64,000 nucleotides of DNA from Chryseobacterium sp. (GCF_029240215.1 NZ_JARBTK010000004.1:372001-436000); one strand, 5' to 3'. Positions 36,386-45,218 are shown, numbered from the stretch's first letter. Notes: generated by a model from the letters alone, not told the origin. Numbers and translations are program-made.

Positions 36386-36841
36386 TTATTTAAATTCGTT
36401 AATATTAAGTGTTTTAGGCTGTTGAGCTTCATGCTTGTGCTCAGTTCCTTCATATAAATAAAGGTTTTTGAACAAAGCAGATCCTAATTTAGTTTTTGGA
36501 AGCATACCTTTTACAGATTTTTCCAATACTTTTAAAGAATCTTTCTTTAGAAGTTCAGTAGCCGTCATAGACTTTTGACCTCCAGGATAACCTGTATGCC
36601 AAATGTAAGTCTTGTCTTCCCACTTGGTTCCGGAAAGTGTAACTTTCCCAGCATTCAAAACAATAACATTATCACCACAATCTACGTGAGGTGTAAAGTT
36701 TGCTTTGTGCTTACCTCTCAAAATCTTTGCAACCTTAGAAGCTAGTCTTCCTAACGGTTGTCCTTCAGCGTCTACTACAACCCATTCTTTATTTGCAGTA
36801 GCTTTGTTCGCTGAAACAGTTTTGTAACTTAATGTATTCAC
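36386..36841 (-). CDS. rplM: Large ribosomal subunit protein uL13
   Basis: 151 aa. [40 protein letters not shown] and [13 protein letters not shown] are conserved uL13 segments. First gene of the rplM-rpsI-rpsB operon, preceded by a -7 box at 36887-36894. Confidence 0.98.
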   Translation of the reverse strand: MNTLSYKTVSANKATANKEWVVVDAEGQPLGRLASKVAKILRGKHKANFTPHVDCGDNVIVLNAGKVTLSGTKWEDKTYIWHTGYPGGQKSMTATELLKKDSLKVLEKSVKGMLPKTKLGSALFKNLYLYEGTEHKHEAQQPKTLNINEFK

Positions 36842-36886
36842 ACGTTTTAGTTAAAGATTAAACATAATTTTCCCCATAAGGGTGTG

Positions 36887-36894
36887 CAAAGGTA
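36887..36894 (-). promoter_or_regulatory. -7 promoter box of rplM-rpsI-rpsB
   Basis: TACCTTTG on the minus strand, exact TAnnTTTG match, 45 bases upstream of the rplM ATG; leaves a leader of about 40 nt in which ribosomal-protein autoregulation could occur (not shown by sequence). Confidence 0.65.
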
Positions 36895-37010
36895 CAAATT
36901 ATTTTTAGATTGTGAAAACATATTTAAACTTAATAAATCCGCATCTATAATATATGATCAGATCAAATATTGTAAAGACCATTTTTCACAAAAGAATTTT
37001 TGAAGCAATA

Positions 37011-37343
37011 TTAATTACGCAAAGACTTATTGGCTCTGAAACTCGCAATTAAATAATACGCCACAAAAACCGTAGAGAATTTCAGAATAGCAGGAATTGC
37101 CAATTCTAGATTGAATATCAACGAACCAATTAAAACCAATAGTCCCATTGCCGCAAAAGAACTGAGTAATTTTTGAACTAAAGTAAATTTCGGAGTATCA
37201 AGATAGTAAGACAATCCCCAAGCCAAGCCGAAAGCAATCGCATAAAAAATATCTAAACCAATATTTTCACTGCTGATGAAAAAATAATTGATCACAAAAC
37301 TGAGAACCGTTCCCAAAGCGAAATACATCAGTGCTTTCTGCAT
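37011..37343 (-). CDS. Small four-helix membrane protein
   Basis: 110 aa, very hydrophobic, with about four membrane segments: LMYFALGTVLSFVINYFF, IFYAIAFGLAWGLSYYL, LLSSFAAMGLLVLIGSLIF and a final one before SFRANKSLRN. No family assigned. A -7 box is present at 37361-37368. It is divergent from icmF, from which it is separated by a long intergenic region. Probably inner membrane; role unknown. Confidence 0.7.
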   Translation of the reverse strand: MQKALMYFALGTVLSFVINYFFISSENIGLDIFYAIAFGLAWGLSYYLDTPKFTLVQKLLSSFAAMGLLVLIGSLIFNLELAIPAILKFSTVFVAYYLIASFRANKSLRN

Positions 37344-37360
37344 GCCATTTTAATATGATG

Positions 37361-37368
37361 CAAAAATA
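37361..37368 (-). promoter_or_regulatory. -7 promoter box of the small membrane protein gene
   Basis: TATTTTTG on the minus strand, TAnnTTTG match, 17 bases before the ATG. Confidence 0.55.
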
Positions 37369-37500
37369 ACGAATTTTATTTTGAGAAGAAACTCTTACAA
37401 TTAAATAAGTCCTTTTCCGCTGTACATTTTAAAAACTTTGTATTTCGAAAATAAGTGAAACGGCCTTGTTTATCTTGACTGCGGCATTACATTTAATTTT

Positions 37501-37549
37501 CTTTGTCTTCCATTGCGTTTTAATCTCAATGAAAGACAAAGTTTTTTTT
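37501..37549 (+). terminator. Orphan terminator-like hairpin
   Basis: CTTTGTCTT-C-CATTG at 37501-37515 pairs with CAATG-A-AAGACAAAG at 37527-37541 with one mismatch, and is followed at once by a T8 run. The structure reads as a terminator on the plus strand only. No upstream plus-strand gene lies before it. Confidence 0.7.
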
Positions 37550-37644
37550 AAAACTTAAAACAGGAAACTTGCATTTCTAAAATTTTATTTAACTATTTAA
37601 AAATCAATATCTTGAATAATTAAAATAAGTTTTTATTAAATTGT

Positions 37645-37652
37645 TATATTTG
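37645..37652 (+). promoter_or_regulatory. -7 promoter box of icmF
   Basis: TATATTTG, TAnnTTTG match, ending 27 bases before the icmF ATG. Confidence 0.65.
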
Positions 37653-37679
37653 GAAACTTAGAAATTTTCTACAATCAAT

Positions 37680-40600
37680 ATGGAAACCCAAAAATATACT
37701 CCAACAAACAAAGTAAGAATCGTGACTGCCGCATCGTTATTCGACGGACATGATGCGGCCATCAATATTATGCGCCGTGTCATTCAGGGAACGGGATGCG
37801 AAGTCATTCACCTTGGTCACGATAAATCGGCTGAAGAGGTTGTAAACACAGCGATCCAGGAAGATGCAAATGCAATTGCACTAACTTCATATCAGGGAGG
37901 TCACAACGAATATTTCAAATATATTTATGACCTTTTAAGAGAAAAAAACTCTCCGCAAATCAAAATTTTCGGCGGCGGCGGCGGTGTAATTTTGCCAGAA
38001 GAGATCGAGGATATTATGGCTTATGGAATCGACAGAATTTATTCTCCGGATGACGGTCGTGAACTTGGTTTACAAGGAATGATCGATGATTTGGTTAAAA
38101 GATCAGATTTCGCAACAGGAAAAGATGTGACAGCAAATGATTTAGATTCAATCAGTTTTGAAAATTCTACAAGTATTGCAAAAATCATTTCTGCTGTTGA
38201 AAACTTCTCAGAAGAAAAACCGGATTTAGTAAAAGCAATTGACGAAAAATCAAAAGATTTAAATATCCCAATTATCGGGATCACAGGTACAGGTGGAGCC
38301 GGAAAATCTTCATTGACAGATGAATTGGTAAGACGTTTCTTACGTTCCAATACAGATAAAAAAATTGCGATCATCTCGATTGACCCTTCGAAAAAGAAAA
38401 CCGGAGGTGCGCTTTTGGGAGACAGAATTCGTATGAACGCAATCAATGATCCTAGAGTTTATATGCGTTCGATGGCAACAAGAGAAAACAACGTTTCTGT
38501 TTCTCCGTTCATTCATTCAGCATTAAATGTATTGAAATTGGCTCATCCAGACGTAATTATTCTGGAAACTTCAGGTATTGGTCAATCAGGTTCGGAAGTT
38601 TCTGATTTTGCGGATGTTTCAATGTATGTAATGACTCCTGAATACGGTGCTTCCACGCAGTTGGAAAAAATCGACATGTTAGATTACGCAGATTTAGTTG
38701 CTTTAAATAAATCTGACAAACGTGGCGCGCTTGACGCACTTCAGGCGGTAAGAAAACAATTCCAGAGAAACCATTTGTTGTGGGAAAGTCCGTTGGATGA
38801 CATGCCGGTTTATTCGACAAAAGCATCACAGTTCAACGATCACGGAACGACTGATTTATACAATAGATTAGTTGAAAAAGTTAACGAGAAATATTCAGGT
38901 TTAAACCTGCAAGGTTTTGTTGAACAGGAAGTTTCTGAAGACATCACGATCATTCCTCCGAAAAGAGTTCGTTATTTATCTGAAATTGTTGAAAATAATA
39001 GAATTTACGATGCTAATGTTGAAAAACAGGCAGAATTAGCAAGAAAAATGTATCACATTGAAGGGGTGAAAAAATTCCTTTCTAACGAAACTTTAGATGC
39101 CGAATATCAAAAAGCTGAAAAAGACCTTCAACAGGAAAATATCGACTTCCTAAAAAATTGGGACGATACGAAAGAGGCTTTCAAAGCTGAATTTTATTCA
39201 TACTTCGTACGTGGAAAAGAAATTAAAGTTGAAACCTCAACAGAATCTCTATCTCATTTAAAAATTCCTAAAATTTCATTACCAAAATACACCGATTGGG
39301 GAGATTTAATTAAATGGAAAGGTCAGGAAAATCTTCCGGGAGGATTCCCTTATACAGCCGGAATTTATCCTTTCAAAAGAACAGGAGAAGATCCAACGAG
39401 AATGTTTGCGGGAGAAGGCGGACCTGAAAGAACCAACAGAAGATTCCATTATGTTTCTGCAGAAATGGATGCTAAACGTTTGTCAACAGCATTTGACTCT
39501 GTGACACTTTACGGACAAGATCCTGCTCTTCCACCAGATATTTACGGTAAAATCGGAAATGCGGGAGTTTCTATCGCAACGTTGGATGATGCGAAAAAAT
39601 TGTATTCCGGATTTGATTTGGTAAATGCAATGACTTCTGTTTCAATGACGATCAACGGACCGGCTCCGATGTTGTTGGCTTTCTTTATGAACGCTGCCAT
39701 CGACCAAAATGTTGAAAAATATATTGCTGAACATAAATTGGAAGCGAATGTTGAAAAAGCTTTAAAAGCAAAATTCGACGATAAAGGTTTAGAAAGACCA
39801 AAATATAACGGAGAATTACCTCCTTCCAATAATGGTTTAGGTTTAAAATTACTAGGAATCACGGGAGATGAAGTTATTCCTGCTGAAGCTTACGCCGAAA
39901 TTAAAGCTAAAACAATCGCGACCGTTCGTGGTACCGTTCAGGCTGATATTTTAAAAGAAGACCAAGCTCAAAACACGTGTATTTTCTCTACTGAATTTGC
40001 CTTGAGACTGATGGGTGACGTTCAGGAATATTTTATCACAGAAAAGGTAAGAAATTTCTACTCGGTTTCAATTTCCGGTTATCACATTGCAGAAGCGGGT
40101 GCGAATCCGGTTTCTCAGTTGGCATTTACATTGGCAAATGGTTTCACTTATGTTGAATATTATTTGTCAAGAGGAATGGATATCAATGATTTTGCACCAA
40201 ACTTATCATTCTTCTTCTCCAATGGTATCGACCCTGAATATTCAGTGATCGGACGTGTAGCAAGAAGAATCTGGGCAAAAGCAATGAAACTGAAATATGG
40301 CGCAGACGAAAGAAGCCAGATGCTGAAATATCATATTCAAACTTCGGGGCGTTCACTTCACGCTCAGGAAATTGATTTCAACGATATCAGAACGACGCTT
40401 CAAGCACTTTACGCAATCTATGACAATTGTAATTCACTTCACACCAATGCTTACGACGAGGCGATTACAACGCCGACTGAGCAGTCTGTAAGAAGAGCAA
40501 TGGCGATTCAGTTGATTATTAATAAAGAATTAGGATTAGCGAAAAACGAAAATCCGCTTCAAGGTTCATTTATTATTGAAGAATTAACGGATCTTGTTGA

Positions 40601-41027
40601 AGAAGCGGTTTATGCAGAATTCGACAGAATCACAGAAAGAGGCGGTGTTCTTGGTGCAATGGAAACGATGTACCAACGTTCGAAAATTCAGGAAGAATCG
40701 ATGCATTACGAATGGTTGAAACATACAGGAGAGTATCCAATCATTGGAGTAAATACTTTCTTAGGAAAAGATGGTTCGCCAACGGTTCGTCCCGGAGAAG
40801 TTATCCGTTCAACTGAGGAAGAAAAGCAGGTTCAGATTGAAACGCTTCACAACTTCCAACAATCTAATGAAGATAAATCCGAAGCCGCTCTGAAAACTTT
40901 ACAACACGCTGCCATCAATCAGCAGAATTTATTTAACGTCATGATGGATGCCGTGAAATACTGTTCGCTTGGGCAGATTACCAATGCTTTGTTTGAAGTA
41001 GGCGGTAAATATCGTAGAAATATGTAG
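37680..41027 (+). CDS. icmF: Fused B12-dependent acyl-CoA mutase with G-protein chaperone (IcmF)
   Basis: 1115 aa, close to known IcmF. N-terminal B12-binding domain ~10-150 ([32 protein letters not shown]). A MeaB-like GTPase follows with P-loop [10 protein letters not shown] near 203 and NKSD near 343. The TIM-barrel mutase domain runs from ~540 to the end ([44 protein letters not shown]). [18 protein letters not shown] carries the Gln typical of IcmF where methylmalonyl-CoA mutase has Arg. IcmF interconverts isobutyryl- and n-butyryl-CoA using adenosylcobalamin, while the GTPase guards cofactor loading. Separate methylmalonyl-CoA mutase is the alternative, but the domain order points to IcmF; other branched substrates such as pivalyl-CoA are possible. 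Confidence 0.92.
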   Translation: METQKYTPTNKVRIVTAASLFDGHDAAINIMRRVIQGTGCEVIHLGHDKSAEEVVNTAIQEDANAIALTSYQGGHNEYFKYIYDLLREKNSPQIKIFGGGGGVILPEEIEDIMAYGIDRIYSPDDGRELGLQGMIDDLVKRSDFATGKDVTANDLDSISFENSTSIAKIISAVENFSEEKPDLVKAIDEKSKDLNIPIIGITGTGGAGKSSLTDELVRRFLRSNTDKKIAIISIDPSKKKTGGALLGDRIRMNAINDPRVYMRSMATRENNVSVSPFIHSALNVLKLAHPDVIILETSGIGQSGSEVSDFADVSMYVMTPEYGASTQLEKIDMLDYADLVALNKSDKRGALDALQAVRKQFQRNHLLWESPLDDMPVYSTKASQFNDHGTTDLYNRLVEKVNEKYSGLNLQGFVEQEVSEDITIIPPKRVRYLSEIVENNRIYDANVEKQAELARKMYHIEGVKKFLSNETLDAEYQKAEKDLQQENIDFLKNWDDTKEAFKAEFYSYFVRGKEIKVETSTESLSHLKIPKISLPKYTDWGDLIKWKGQENLPGGFPYTAGIYPFKRTGEDPTRMFAGEGGPERTNRRFHYVSAEMDAKRLSTAFDSVTLYGQDPALPPDIYGKIGNAGVSIATLDDAKKLYSGFDLVNAMTSVSMTINGPAPMLLAFFMNAAIDQNVEKYIAEHKLEANVEKALKAKFDDKGLERPKYNGELPPSNNGLGLKLLGITGDEVIPAEAYAEIKAKTIATVRGTVQADILKEDQAQNTCIFSTEFALRLMGDVQEYFITEKVRNFYSVSISGYHIAEAGANPVSQLAFTLANGFTYVEYYLSRGMDINDFAPNLSFFFSNGIDPEYSVIGRVARRIWAKAMKLKYGADERSQMLKYHIQTSGRSLHAQEIDFNDIRTTLQALYAIYDNCNSLHTNAYDEAITTPTEQSVRRAMAIQLIINKELGLAKNENPLQGSFIIEELTDLVEEAVYAEFDRITERGGVLGAMETMYQRSKIQEESMHYEWLKHTGEYPIIGVNTFLGKDGSPTVRPGEVIRSTEEEKQVQIETLHNFQQSNEDKSEAALKTLQHAAINQQNLFNVMMDAVKYCSLGQITNALFEVGGKYRRNM

Positions 41028-41077
41028 GCCCGTGTCAGGCAGATTGCTTTAACTGCTAACTGTTTTAAATATAAATT

Positions 41078-41108
41078 AAACCTCAAGGAAGTTTCTTTGA
41101 GGTTTTTT
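41078..41108 (+). terminator. Intrinsic terminator of icmF
   Basis: AAACCTCAAGGAA pairs with TTCTTTGAGGTTT (one G-T wobble) around GT, followed by T residues, about 50 bases after the icmF stop. Confidence 0.85.
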
Positions 41109-41135
41109 GTACTTTTACTTTAAGAAATATTAAAA

Positions 41136-41333
41136 ATGAAAAGTTTTATCAGAACAATTTCAGCAATTTACTTAATGGGATCTGCTGTCTCGTGTAAATC
41201 TTATCCGATGGAAGTTCCTCAAAAAAGCGATGTCGATAGAAATTCTGAAGAACTGCAAAAAAGACAGGCTGCGGAACGTGAAAAAACAGAGATTAGTAAT
41301 CTAAATAATTTTGGAAAACCACCAAGCAAATAG
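41136..41333 (+). CDS. Small lipoprotein
   Basis: 65 aa. Lipoprotein signal peptide with SAVSC lipobox (Cys20), then a highly charged helical tail (DRNSEELQKRQAAEREKTE), probably a coiled coil or amphipathic helix. No family assigned. It lies between icmF and another envelope gene, each preceded by a similar terminator-like module. Confidence 0.6.
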   Translation: MKSFIRTISAIYLMGSAVSCKSYPMEVPQKSDVDRNSEELQKRQAAEREKTEISNLNNFGKPPSK

Positions 41334-41417
41334 CTTAATTTAAACTTTGTCACTACAGAAAACCTTCAAGAAATTTCTTTGATGTTTTTTCTTACTTTTA
41401 CTCTCATAAATTTTCAA

Positions 41418-42188
41418 ATGACAAAATATATTTTATTACTGATGGGAATAATTTCCAGCGTACTATTGAATGCACAAGAAGCTGACAACAATCTTCAAGG
41501 TTATTTTATGACCCAATCTAAAGAATCTTTATATTCTTATTTTGCTTTTGATGGCAATGGGAAAGTGGATATCGCAGGATACGGAAAAGGTGATTATTTT
41601 GTAAAAGGCGATTCTGTGGTAGTATTTCCGGATAAGGATATTTTTATATTTAAAATTGCTAAAAACCGTTTGAGCGGTAATTCAAGTTGGGTAAAAAACA
41701 CAAAATGGGACTTGAAGAAAGACAGCATTGCAGAAAATAACAGAAAAGACGATGCTTCAGCTAAAAGAAATGCGCAACTTCTGTATGAATATTACAAGAA
41801 GACCAGAGCTAAAAGCAATGATCTGGAAAAACTATTTGACGAAAGTGCAATGGGGAATTATACCAAAACCATTGACGATTTATGCAATAGAGGTTTAGCA
41901 AAAGCCTGTATGGAGAAATTTGGACTGATGGTGATGGAAGATATTGGCGGAATGGGTGCAGTCTTGACGAGCAAAACAAAAAAGCCAAAACAAAATCCTG
42001 AAATCATCAAATTGGGACAGAAAATCATCAGTATGGGCGAAGTGGAAGGCCATACAGCTTTAGGAAGTTATTACTACAGCTTGGGTGATAAAGTAAAAGC
42101 AGAGAAAGAATGGCAAAAAGGTACTGACAAAGGAAGTACGAAAGCTGGATTAGCACAGTTCGAGGCAGAAATGAATGATGCAAAATAA
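41418..42188 (+). CDS. Secreted protein with Sel1-like C-terminus
   Basis: 256 aa with signal peptide MTKYILLLMGIISSVLLNAQ. Residues ~25-90 are a short beta-rich part (GYFMTQSKESLYSYFAFDGNG). The C-terminal part has helices such as LGSYYYSLGDKVKAEKEWQKGTDKGST, similar to a TPR/Sel1 repeat. ATG 41418 is chosen over the in-frame ATG at 41379 because only it gives a signal peptide at the very N-terminus and because the upstream part overlaps a terminator-like hairpin. Function unknown; likely periplasmic. Confidence 0.7.
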   Translation: MTKYILLLMGIISSVLLNAQEADNNLQGYFMTQSKESLYSYFAFDGNGKVDIAGYGKGDYFVKGDSVVVFPDKDIFIFKIAKNRLSGNSSWVKNTKWDLKKDSIAENNRKDDASAKRNAQLLYEYYKKTRAKSNDLEKLFDESAMGNYTKTIDDLCNRGLAKACMEKFGLMVMEDIGGMGAVLTSKTKKPKQNPEIIKLGQKIISMGEVEGHTALGSYYYSLGDKVKAEKEWQKGTDKGSTKAGLAQFEAEMNDAK

Positions 42189-42202
42189 AACACAATGGAT
42201 TT

Positions 42203-42913
42203 ATGAAGCCCAAAGCCATCTTCAACTGGAGCAGCGGAAAAGATTCTGCGCTTGCATTATATAAAATTTTAAAGGAAGACCAATTTGAAGTCATTTCTTT
42301 GCTGACAAGCATTAATAAGGAATTCGAGCGGATTTCTATGCACGGTGTTTGTGCTTCTCTTTTAGAAAGACAAGCTGAAAGTTTAGGTTTAAATTTAATT
42401 AAAATGGAACTGCCGAAAGACCCTTCCATGGAAGAATACCGTGAAATTATGAGTAAAACAATGGAAGAAATACAATCCATAGGTGTAAGTCATTCTATTT
42501 TCGGAGATATCTTTCTCGAAGATTTAAGAAAATATCGTGAAGATCAATTACAATCCATCGGAATAAAAGCCGTTTTCCCCCTTTGGAAAAGTGATACCAC
42601 CAACCTTATCAACGAGTTTTTAGATCTTGGCTTTAAAACAATTGTCACTTGTGTCAACGAAACATATCTTGATAAAAGTTTTGCCGGAAGAATTATTGAT
42701 AAAAATTTCATTAAAGATTTACCAAAAAATGTTGATCCTTGCGGAGAAAACGGAGAATTTCATACCTTCACTTTTGACGGACCGATTTTTAAAAATCCAA
42801 TTCTGTTTGAAATTGGAGAAGTCGTTAAAAAAACATACCCGAAACCAAAATCAAATCTTCAAGATCATAACGAAGAATATGTATTCTGGTTTTGTGATTT
42901 GATTTCAAAATAA
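42203..42913 (+). CDS. Dph6-related ATP pyrophosphatase (adenine nucleotide alpha-hydrolase)
   Basis: 236 aa. The PP-loop is NWSSGKDSALALYKIL at residues 8-23, with HGVCASLLERQAESLGL and GVSHSIFGDIFLEDLRKYRE, then DPCGENGEFHTFTFDGPIF, the signature of the diphthine--ammonia ligase family. In eukaryotes and archaea Dph6 amidates diphthine on EF2; bacteria lack that substrate, so the role here is unknown (perhaps a thiolation or amidation reaction). It follows the preceding gene by 14 bases. Confidence 0.85.
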   Translation: MKPKAIFNWSSGKDSALALYKILKEDQFEVISLLTSINKEFERISMHGVCASLLERQAESLGLNLIKMELPKDPSMEEYREIMSKTMEEIQSIGVSHSIFGDIFLEDLRKYREDQLQSIGIKAVFPLWKSDTTNLINEFLDLGFKTIVTCVNETYLDKSFAGRIIDKNFIKDLPKNVDPCGENGEFHTFTFDGPIFKNPILFEIGEVVKKTYPKPKSNLQDHNEEYVFWFCDLISK

Positions 42914-42933
42914 AAAAGATTTACTTTTTATAC

Positions 42934-43658
42934 TTAATCAGTTTCCGAAATTTTAATGAAACTCTGAATTTTTTCTAAAGTTTTGTTATGCTCAAATAAA
43001 TTAATTGCTCCAAAAATCAAAATAGTATGTGCTAAAAAAGGAATTAAAAGAGTTAATGAAACAGAAACAATGTCTACCGGAAGATCAGTTTTAAAAAATT
43101 GGAACGCAGATCCTCCTTTATGCATAACAATCTGTCCCATTGAAGAAAGACAAACTATAAGCAGTGTAATATTTTGCTGATATATTGTATAAAATAATTT
43201 CCCTTTATATTTGTAATCAGTTCTGAAAAATTTTCTGCTCTTATAGTTTAGAAGCCAAAGTGCAATTGGAACAAAAAAGATCAATCCGTTTTGTATTTTA
43301 AATAGAATACCATAAAAATCCTGTGTTTTAGAAAAAAGATCGTAAGTAAATTGATCACAAAAAACAAAGATGCAATAGCAAAAGATTTCCTTAAAATATA
43401 ATTATATCTAGTTTTTACAATTTTCTTCTCGAGGACAGAAATTTCTTCTGTATAAAAAAAGAAATACTTCGTCATTTTAAATTCCGGCTCCCAGGCAATT
43501 TTAGTTTTTAAAAAAGCCTTCTCGAAATCGAGATTTTCTCTGACCTGAAGATCTGAAACCTGTGAAATCATATGGTCACGCACTTCCAGCAAAATATCAA
43601 GTGGAAGTCTGTTTAGAATCAGGTAATCATCAATTTCTCTTTCTTCTGCAGAGTTCAT
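42934..43658 (-). pseudogene. HAAS-like membrane protein, frameshifted
   Basis: Two reading frames (43658 to 43281, 125 aa, and 43284 to 42934, 116 aa) look like one gene. The upstream frame starts MNSAEEREIDDYLILNRLPL and matches the start of the intact neighbour at 43670-44281 (EAFLKTK, DHFI/DHMI positions). After the A6 run at 43332-43337 (T6 on the coding strand) the second frame, read upstream of its own start, gives KTQDFYGILFKIQNGLIFF and continues the neighbour's membrane pattern. Adding one T to that run restores a single ~240-aa protein. Either a recent pseudogene or an indel error. The N-terminus resembles the HTH-associated alpha-helical signalling (HAAS) domains that pair with PadR regulators. 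Confidence 0.65.
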
Positions 43659-43669
43659 TATTGTAAATT

Positions 43670-44281
43670 TTATAATAAAACATTTACTTTTTTAGTTCTG
43701 AAATACAATAATTGAATTTGTACTGCTATTGCATAAATCAGAAATATTTTGTTGATCCCCACTTCCCAAAAATTCATACTTTGAGTAAAATAGCCTACTC
43801 CAAAAAACAAAACAGATCCTAAAATAAGGTTTCGTAAAATTAACGGATGAAAGCTCAACTCATAATACTCTCTAAATTTCATTTTTTTGAAAATAAAATT
43901 ATAAAGAAGAAGGCAAACCAGTGTAACCAGCAGACCAATCTGCATCAGATAAAAATAATCATTCAAAAAAAATAATACCGCAAATCCAAACATCGTAAAA
44001 ACTGTTGATGAAAGAATAATATTTCTGAATCTTGACTGTAAAACGGTTTTCTCAATTTTCGCAATTTTTTTGAACGAAAAAAGATCTGCTTTTACCATCT
44101 CCAGTTCAGATTGCCAATCGAGTTTTGTTTTGAGAAATGCTTCCTGAAAACTCAGATTATTTTTCATAAGTTCTGAAATCTGAACAATAAAATGGTCGTA
44201 AATTTCATTAGAAATAACGGGACTCAGATTCCTTTTCTGAAGAAAAGATTTGATTTCCTGCTGTTGAATAATGCTGATCAT
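43670..44281 (-). CDS. HAAS-like membrane protein in PadR operon
   Basis: 203 aa. Residues 1-75 are a soluble helical domain (QQEIKSFLQKRNLSPVISNE, SFQEAFLKTKLDWQSELEM) like the domains that accompany PadR-type regulators. About four membrane segments follow (ILSSTVFTMFGFAVLFFL, MQIGLLVTLVCLLLY and two more near the C-terminus). It overlaps the padR-like gene by 4 bases, a typical coupled pair, and is followed 11 bases later by a frameshifted paralog. It probably senses or transmits a membrane signal; this is inferred from context. Confidence 0.7.
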   Translation of the reverse strand: MISIIQQQEIKSFLQKRNLSPVISNEIYDHFIVQISELMKNNLSFQEAFLKTKLDWQSELEMVKADLFSFKKIAKIEKTVLQSRFRNIILSSTVFTMFGFAVLFFLNDYFYLMQIGLLVTLVCLLLYNFIFKKMKFREYYELSFHPLILRNLILGSVLFFGVGYFTQSMNFWEVGINKIFLIYAIAVQIQLLYFRTKKVNVLL

Positions 44282-44601
44282 ATATTGAAAATAGTATTAA
44301 GGTTAAAAAGATAGGTTTTCATTTCGGCTTCCTGAGTAGCCTGCTGTTTTTTTCCTTTATCTGTTAAAAGATAATATTTCCGGTCTCTTCCGTTGATTTT
44401 CTGAATTTCAGAAGTAATCAAACCGTCACCTTCCAACTTATGCAGCAAAGGATAAAGTGCGCCTTCTGTCATTTCAAGTTCACCCTTTGTCAGTTCTTTT
44501 GCACGTTGAGTCATTTGGTAACCATACATTTTTACCTCTTTTGAAAGTAATTTCAAAATGATGTTTTGTAATGTTCCCTTGTAAAGACTGTTCTTTTTCA
44601 A
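44278..44601 (-). CDS. PadR-family transcriptional regulator
   Basis: 107 aa winged-helix protein. NIILKLLSKEVKMYGYQMTQ and LTEGALYPLLHKLEGDGLI-like segment (MTEGALYPLLHKLEGDGL) with RKYYLLTDKGKKQ form the PadR wHTH domain; the protein lacks the long C-terminal dimerisation part of PadR subfamily 1, so it belongs to the short subfamily 2. It heads an operon with two membrane proteins. A perfect inverted repeat lies over its -7 box at 44611-44635, so autorepression is likely. Confidence 0.92.
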   Translation of the reverse strand: MKKNSLYKGTLQNIILKLLSKEVKMYGYQMTQRAKELTKGELEMTEGALYPLLHKLEGDGLITSEIQKINGRDRKYYLLTDKGKKQQATQEAEMKTYLFNLNTIFNI

Positions 44602-44610
44602 TTTTCGAGT

Positions 44611-44650
44611 TTATACATAACAAATTTATGTATAATTTTCTTATGTATGA
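44611..44650. promoter_or_regulatory. Candidate PadR operator overlapping the padR -7 box
   Basis: TTATACATAA at 44611-44620 and its exact reverse complement at 44626-44635 are separated by 5 bases; a third half-site TTATGTATGA follows at 44641-44650. The -7 box (TAAATTTG on the minus strand, 44621-44628) lies inside the dyad, so a bound dimer would block the promoter. The same region is upstream of the divergent 2H phosphoesterase gene (ATG 44690), which may be co-regulated. Confidence 0.7.
44621..44628 (-). promoter_or_regulatory. -7 promoter box of the padR operon
   Basis: TAAATTTG on the minus strand, exact TAnnTTTG match, 19 bases before the PadR ATG and inside the inverted repeat. Confidence 0.65.
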
Positions 44651-44689
44651 AATTTTAATCAATAATTTTAAAAAGTTTATTTTTATAGT

Positions 44690-45211
44690 ATGAAAAAAAT
44701 GTATTTCATCGCTATTTATCCGCATCAGGAAATTATTGATGAGGTAAAGGTTTTTAAAGAAGATTTAGCTTTAAATTTTAGTAATTCCAAAGCATTGAAA
44801 AATGATGCACATATCACTTTATTTCCGCCTTTCGAAAGAGAATTGGATTTAGAAAATGATATTCATGAAGCTTTTCAAAAAATTGACACCAATATTTCGC
44901 CTTTTGAAATTACATTAAATGGCTTCGGTAGTTTTCCGAATCCCAAAAACCCTGTTTTATTTGTAAAACCGGAAGAAAATCAAAGTCTAAAGGATTTATA
45001 TTTAAAGGTAAAAGAAAGATTTAATTTTAAAAATTATTCTTTTAACCCTCACGTTACAGTTGGTTACAGAGATCTGACCTGGGAAAATTATCTGAAAGCC
45101 TGGGAAATTTATAAAGAAAAAGAATTTAAAACTAAATTCTTCGTTGATAAAATCACACTTCTTCGTCACGACGGAAAATGGGTTCCAATTGCAGAAAAGA
45201 AATTTTCTTAG
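44690..45211 (+). CDS. 2H phosphoesterase (2'-5' RNA ligase-like)
   Basis: 173 aa. Two HxT/V motifs define the 2H superfamily: AHITLFPP near residue 43 and PHVTVGYRD near residue 121; the pattern FEITLNGFGSFPNPKNPVLF between them is typical of the 2'-5' RNA ligase group (LigT-like). It probably acts on cyclic or 2'-5' phosphodiester bonds; the substrate is unknown. Divergent from padR and followed by a strong terminator. Confidence 0.88.
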   Translation: MKKMYFIAIYPHQEIIDEVKVFKEDLALNFSNSKALKNDAHITLFPPFERELDLENDIHEAFQKIDTNISPFEITLNGFGSFPNPKNPVLFVKPEENQSLKDLYLKVKERFNFKNYSFNPHVTVGYRDLTWENYLKAWEIYKEKEFKTKFFVDKITLLRHDGKWVPIAEKKFS

Positions 45212-45218
45212 CATTGAA

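Larger units (their letters stand above)
37344..37679. other. 336-base intergenic region with possible small RNA
   Basis: This is the only stretch over 300 bases without a gene. It holds the minus-strand -7 box at 37361, the icmF -7 box at 37645 and a strong plus-strand terminator-like hairpin at 37501-37549. No gene is read toward that hairpin and no ORF above about 30 codons lies before it, so a small RNA from roughly 37400 to 37545 is possible. I found no clear promoter for one. I looked for a cobalamin riboswitch (B12 box) before icmF and did not find one. Confidence 0.4.
41078..41420 (+). repeat. Duplicated terminator-leader module before two envelope genes
   Basis: The ~60 bases before ATG 41136 (hairpin, T run, GTACTTTTACTTTAAG) and the ~60 bases before ATG 41418 (hairpin at about 41359-41387, T run, TTACTTTTACTCTCAT) are clearly similar base for base. 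Both combine a hairpin with a TTTCTTTGA 3' arm and the same TACTTTTACT element, which may be the promoter. This suggests a small tandem duplication of the intergenic module. Confidence 0.6.

Noticed and set aside
37554..37679. Possible cobalamin riboswitch upstream of icmF
   Set aside because: No B12-box-like sequence or matching multi-stem layout was found; the only strong structure is the terminator-like hairpin at 37501-37549.
37680..41027. Reading this gene as separate methylmalonyl-CoA mutase large subunit
   Set aside because: The B12 domain is at the N-terminus, followed by a MeaB-like GTPase in the same chain; that order is specific to IcmF.
42028..42480. 150-codon minus-strand open frame across two plus-strand genes
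   Set aside because: It crosses the boundary of a secreted-protein gene and the Dph6-like gene, has no family features and lacks a -7 box.
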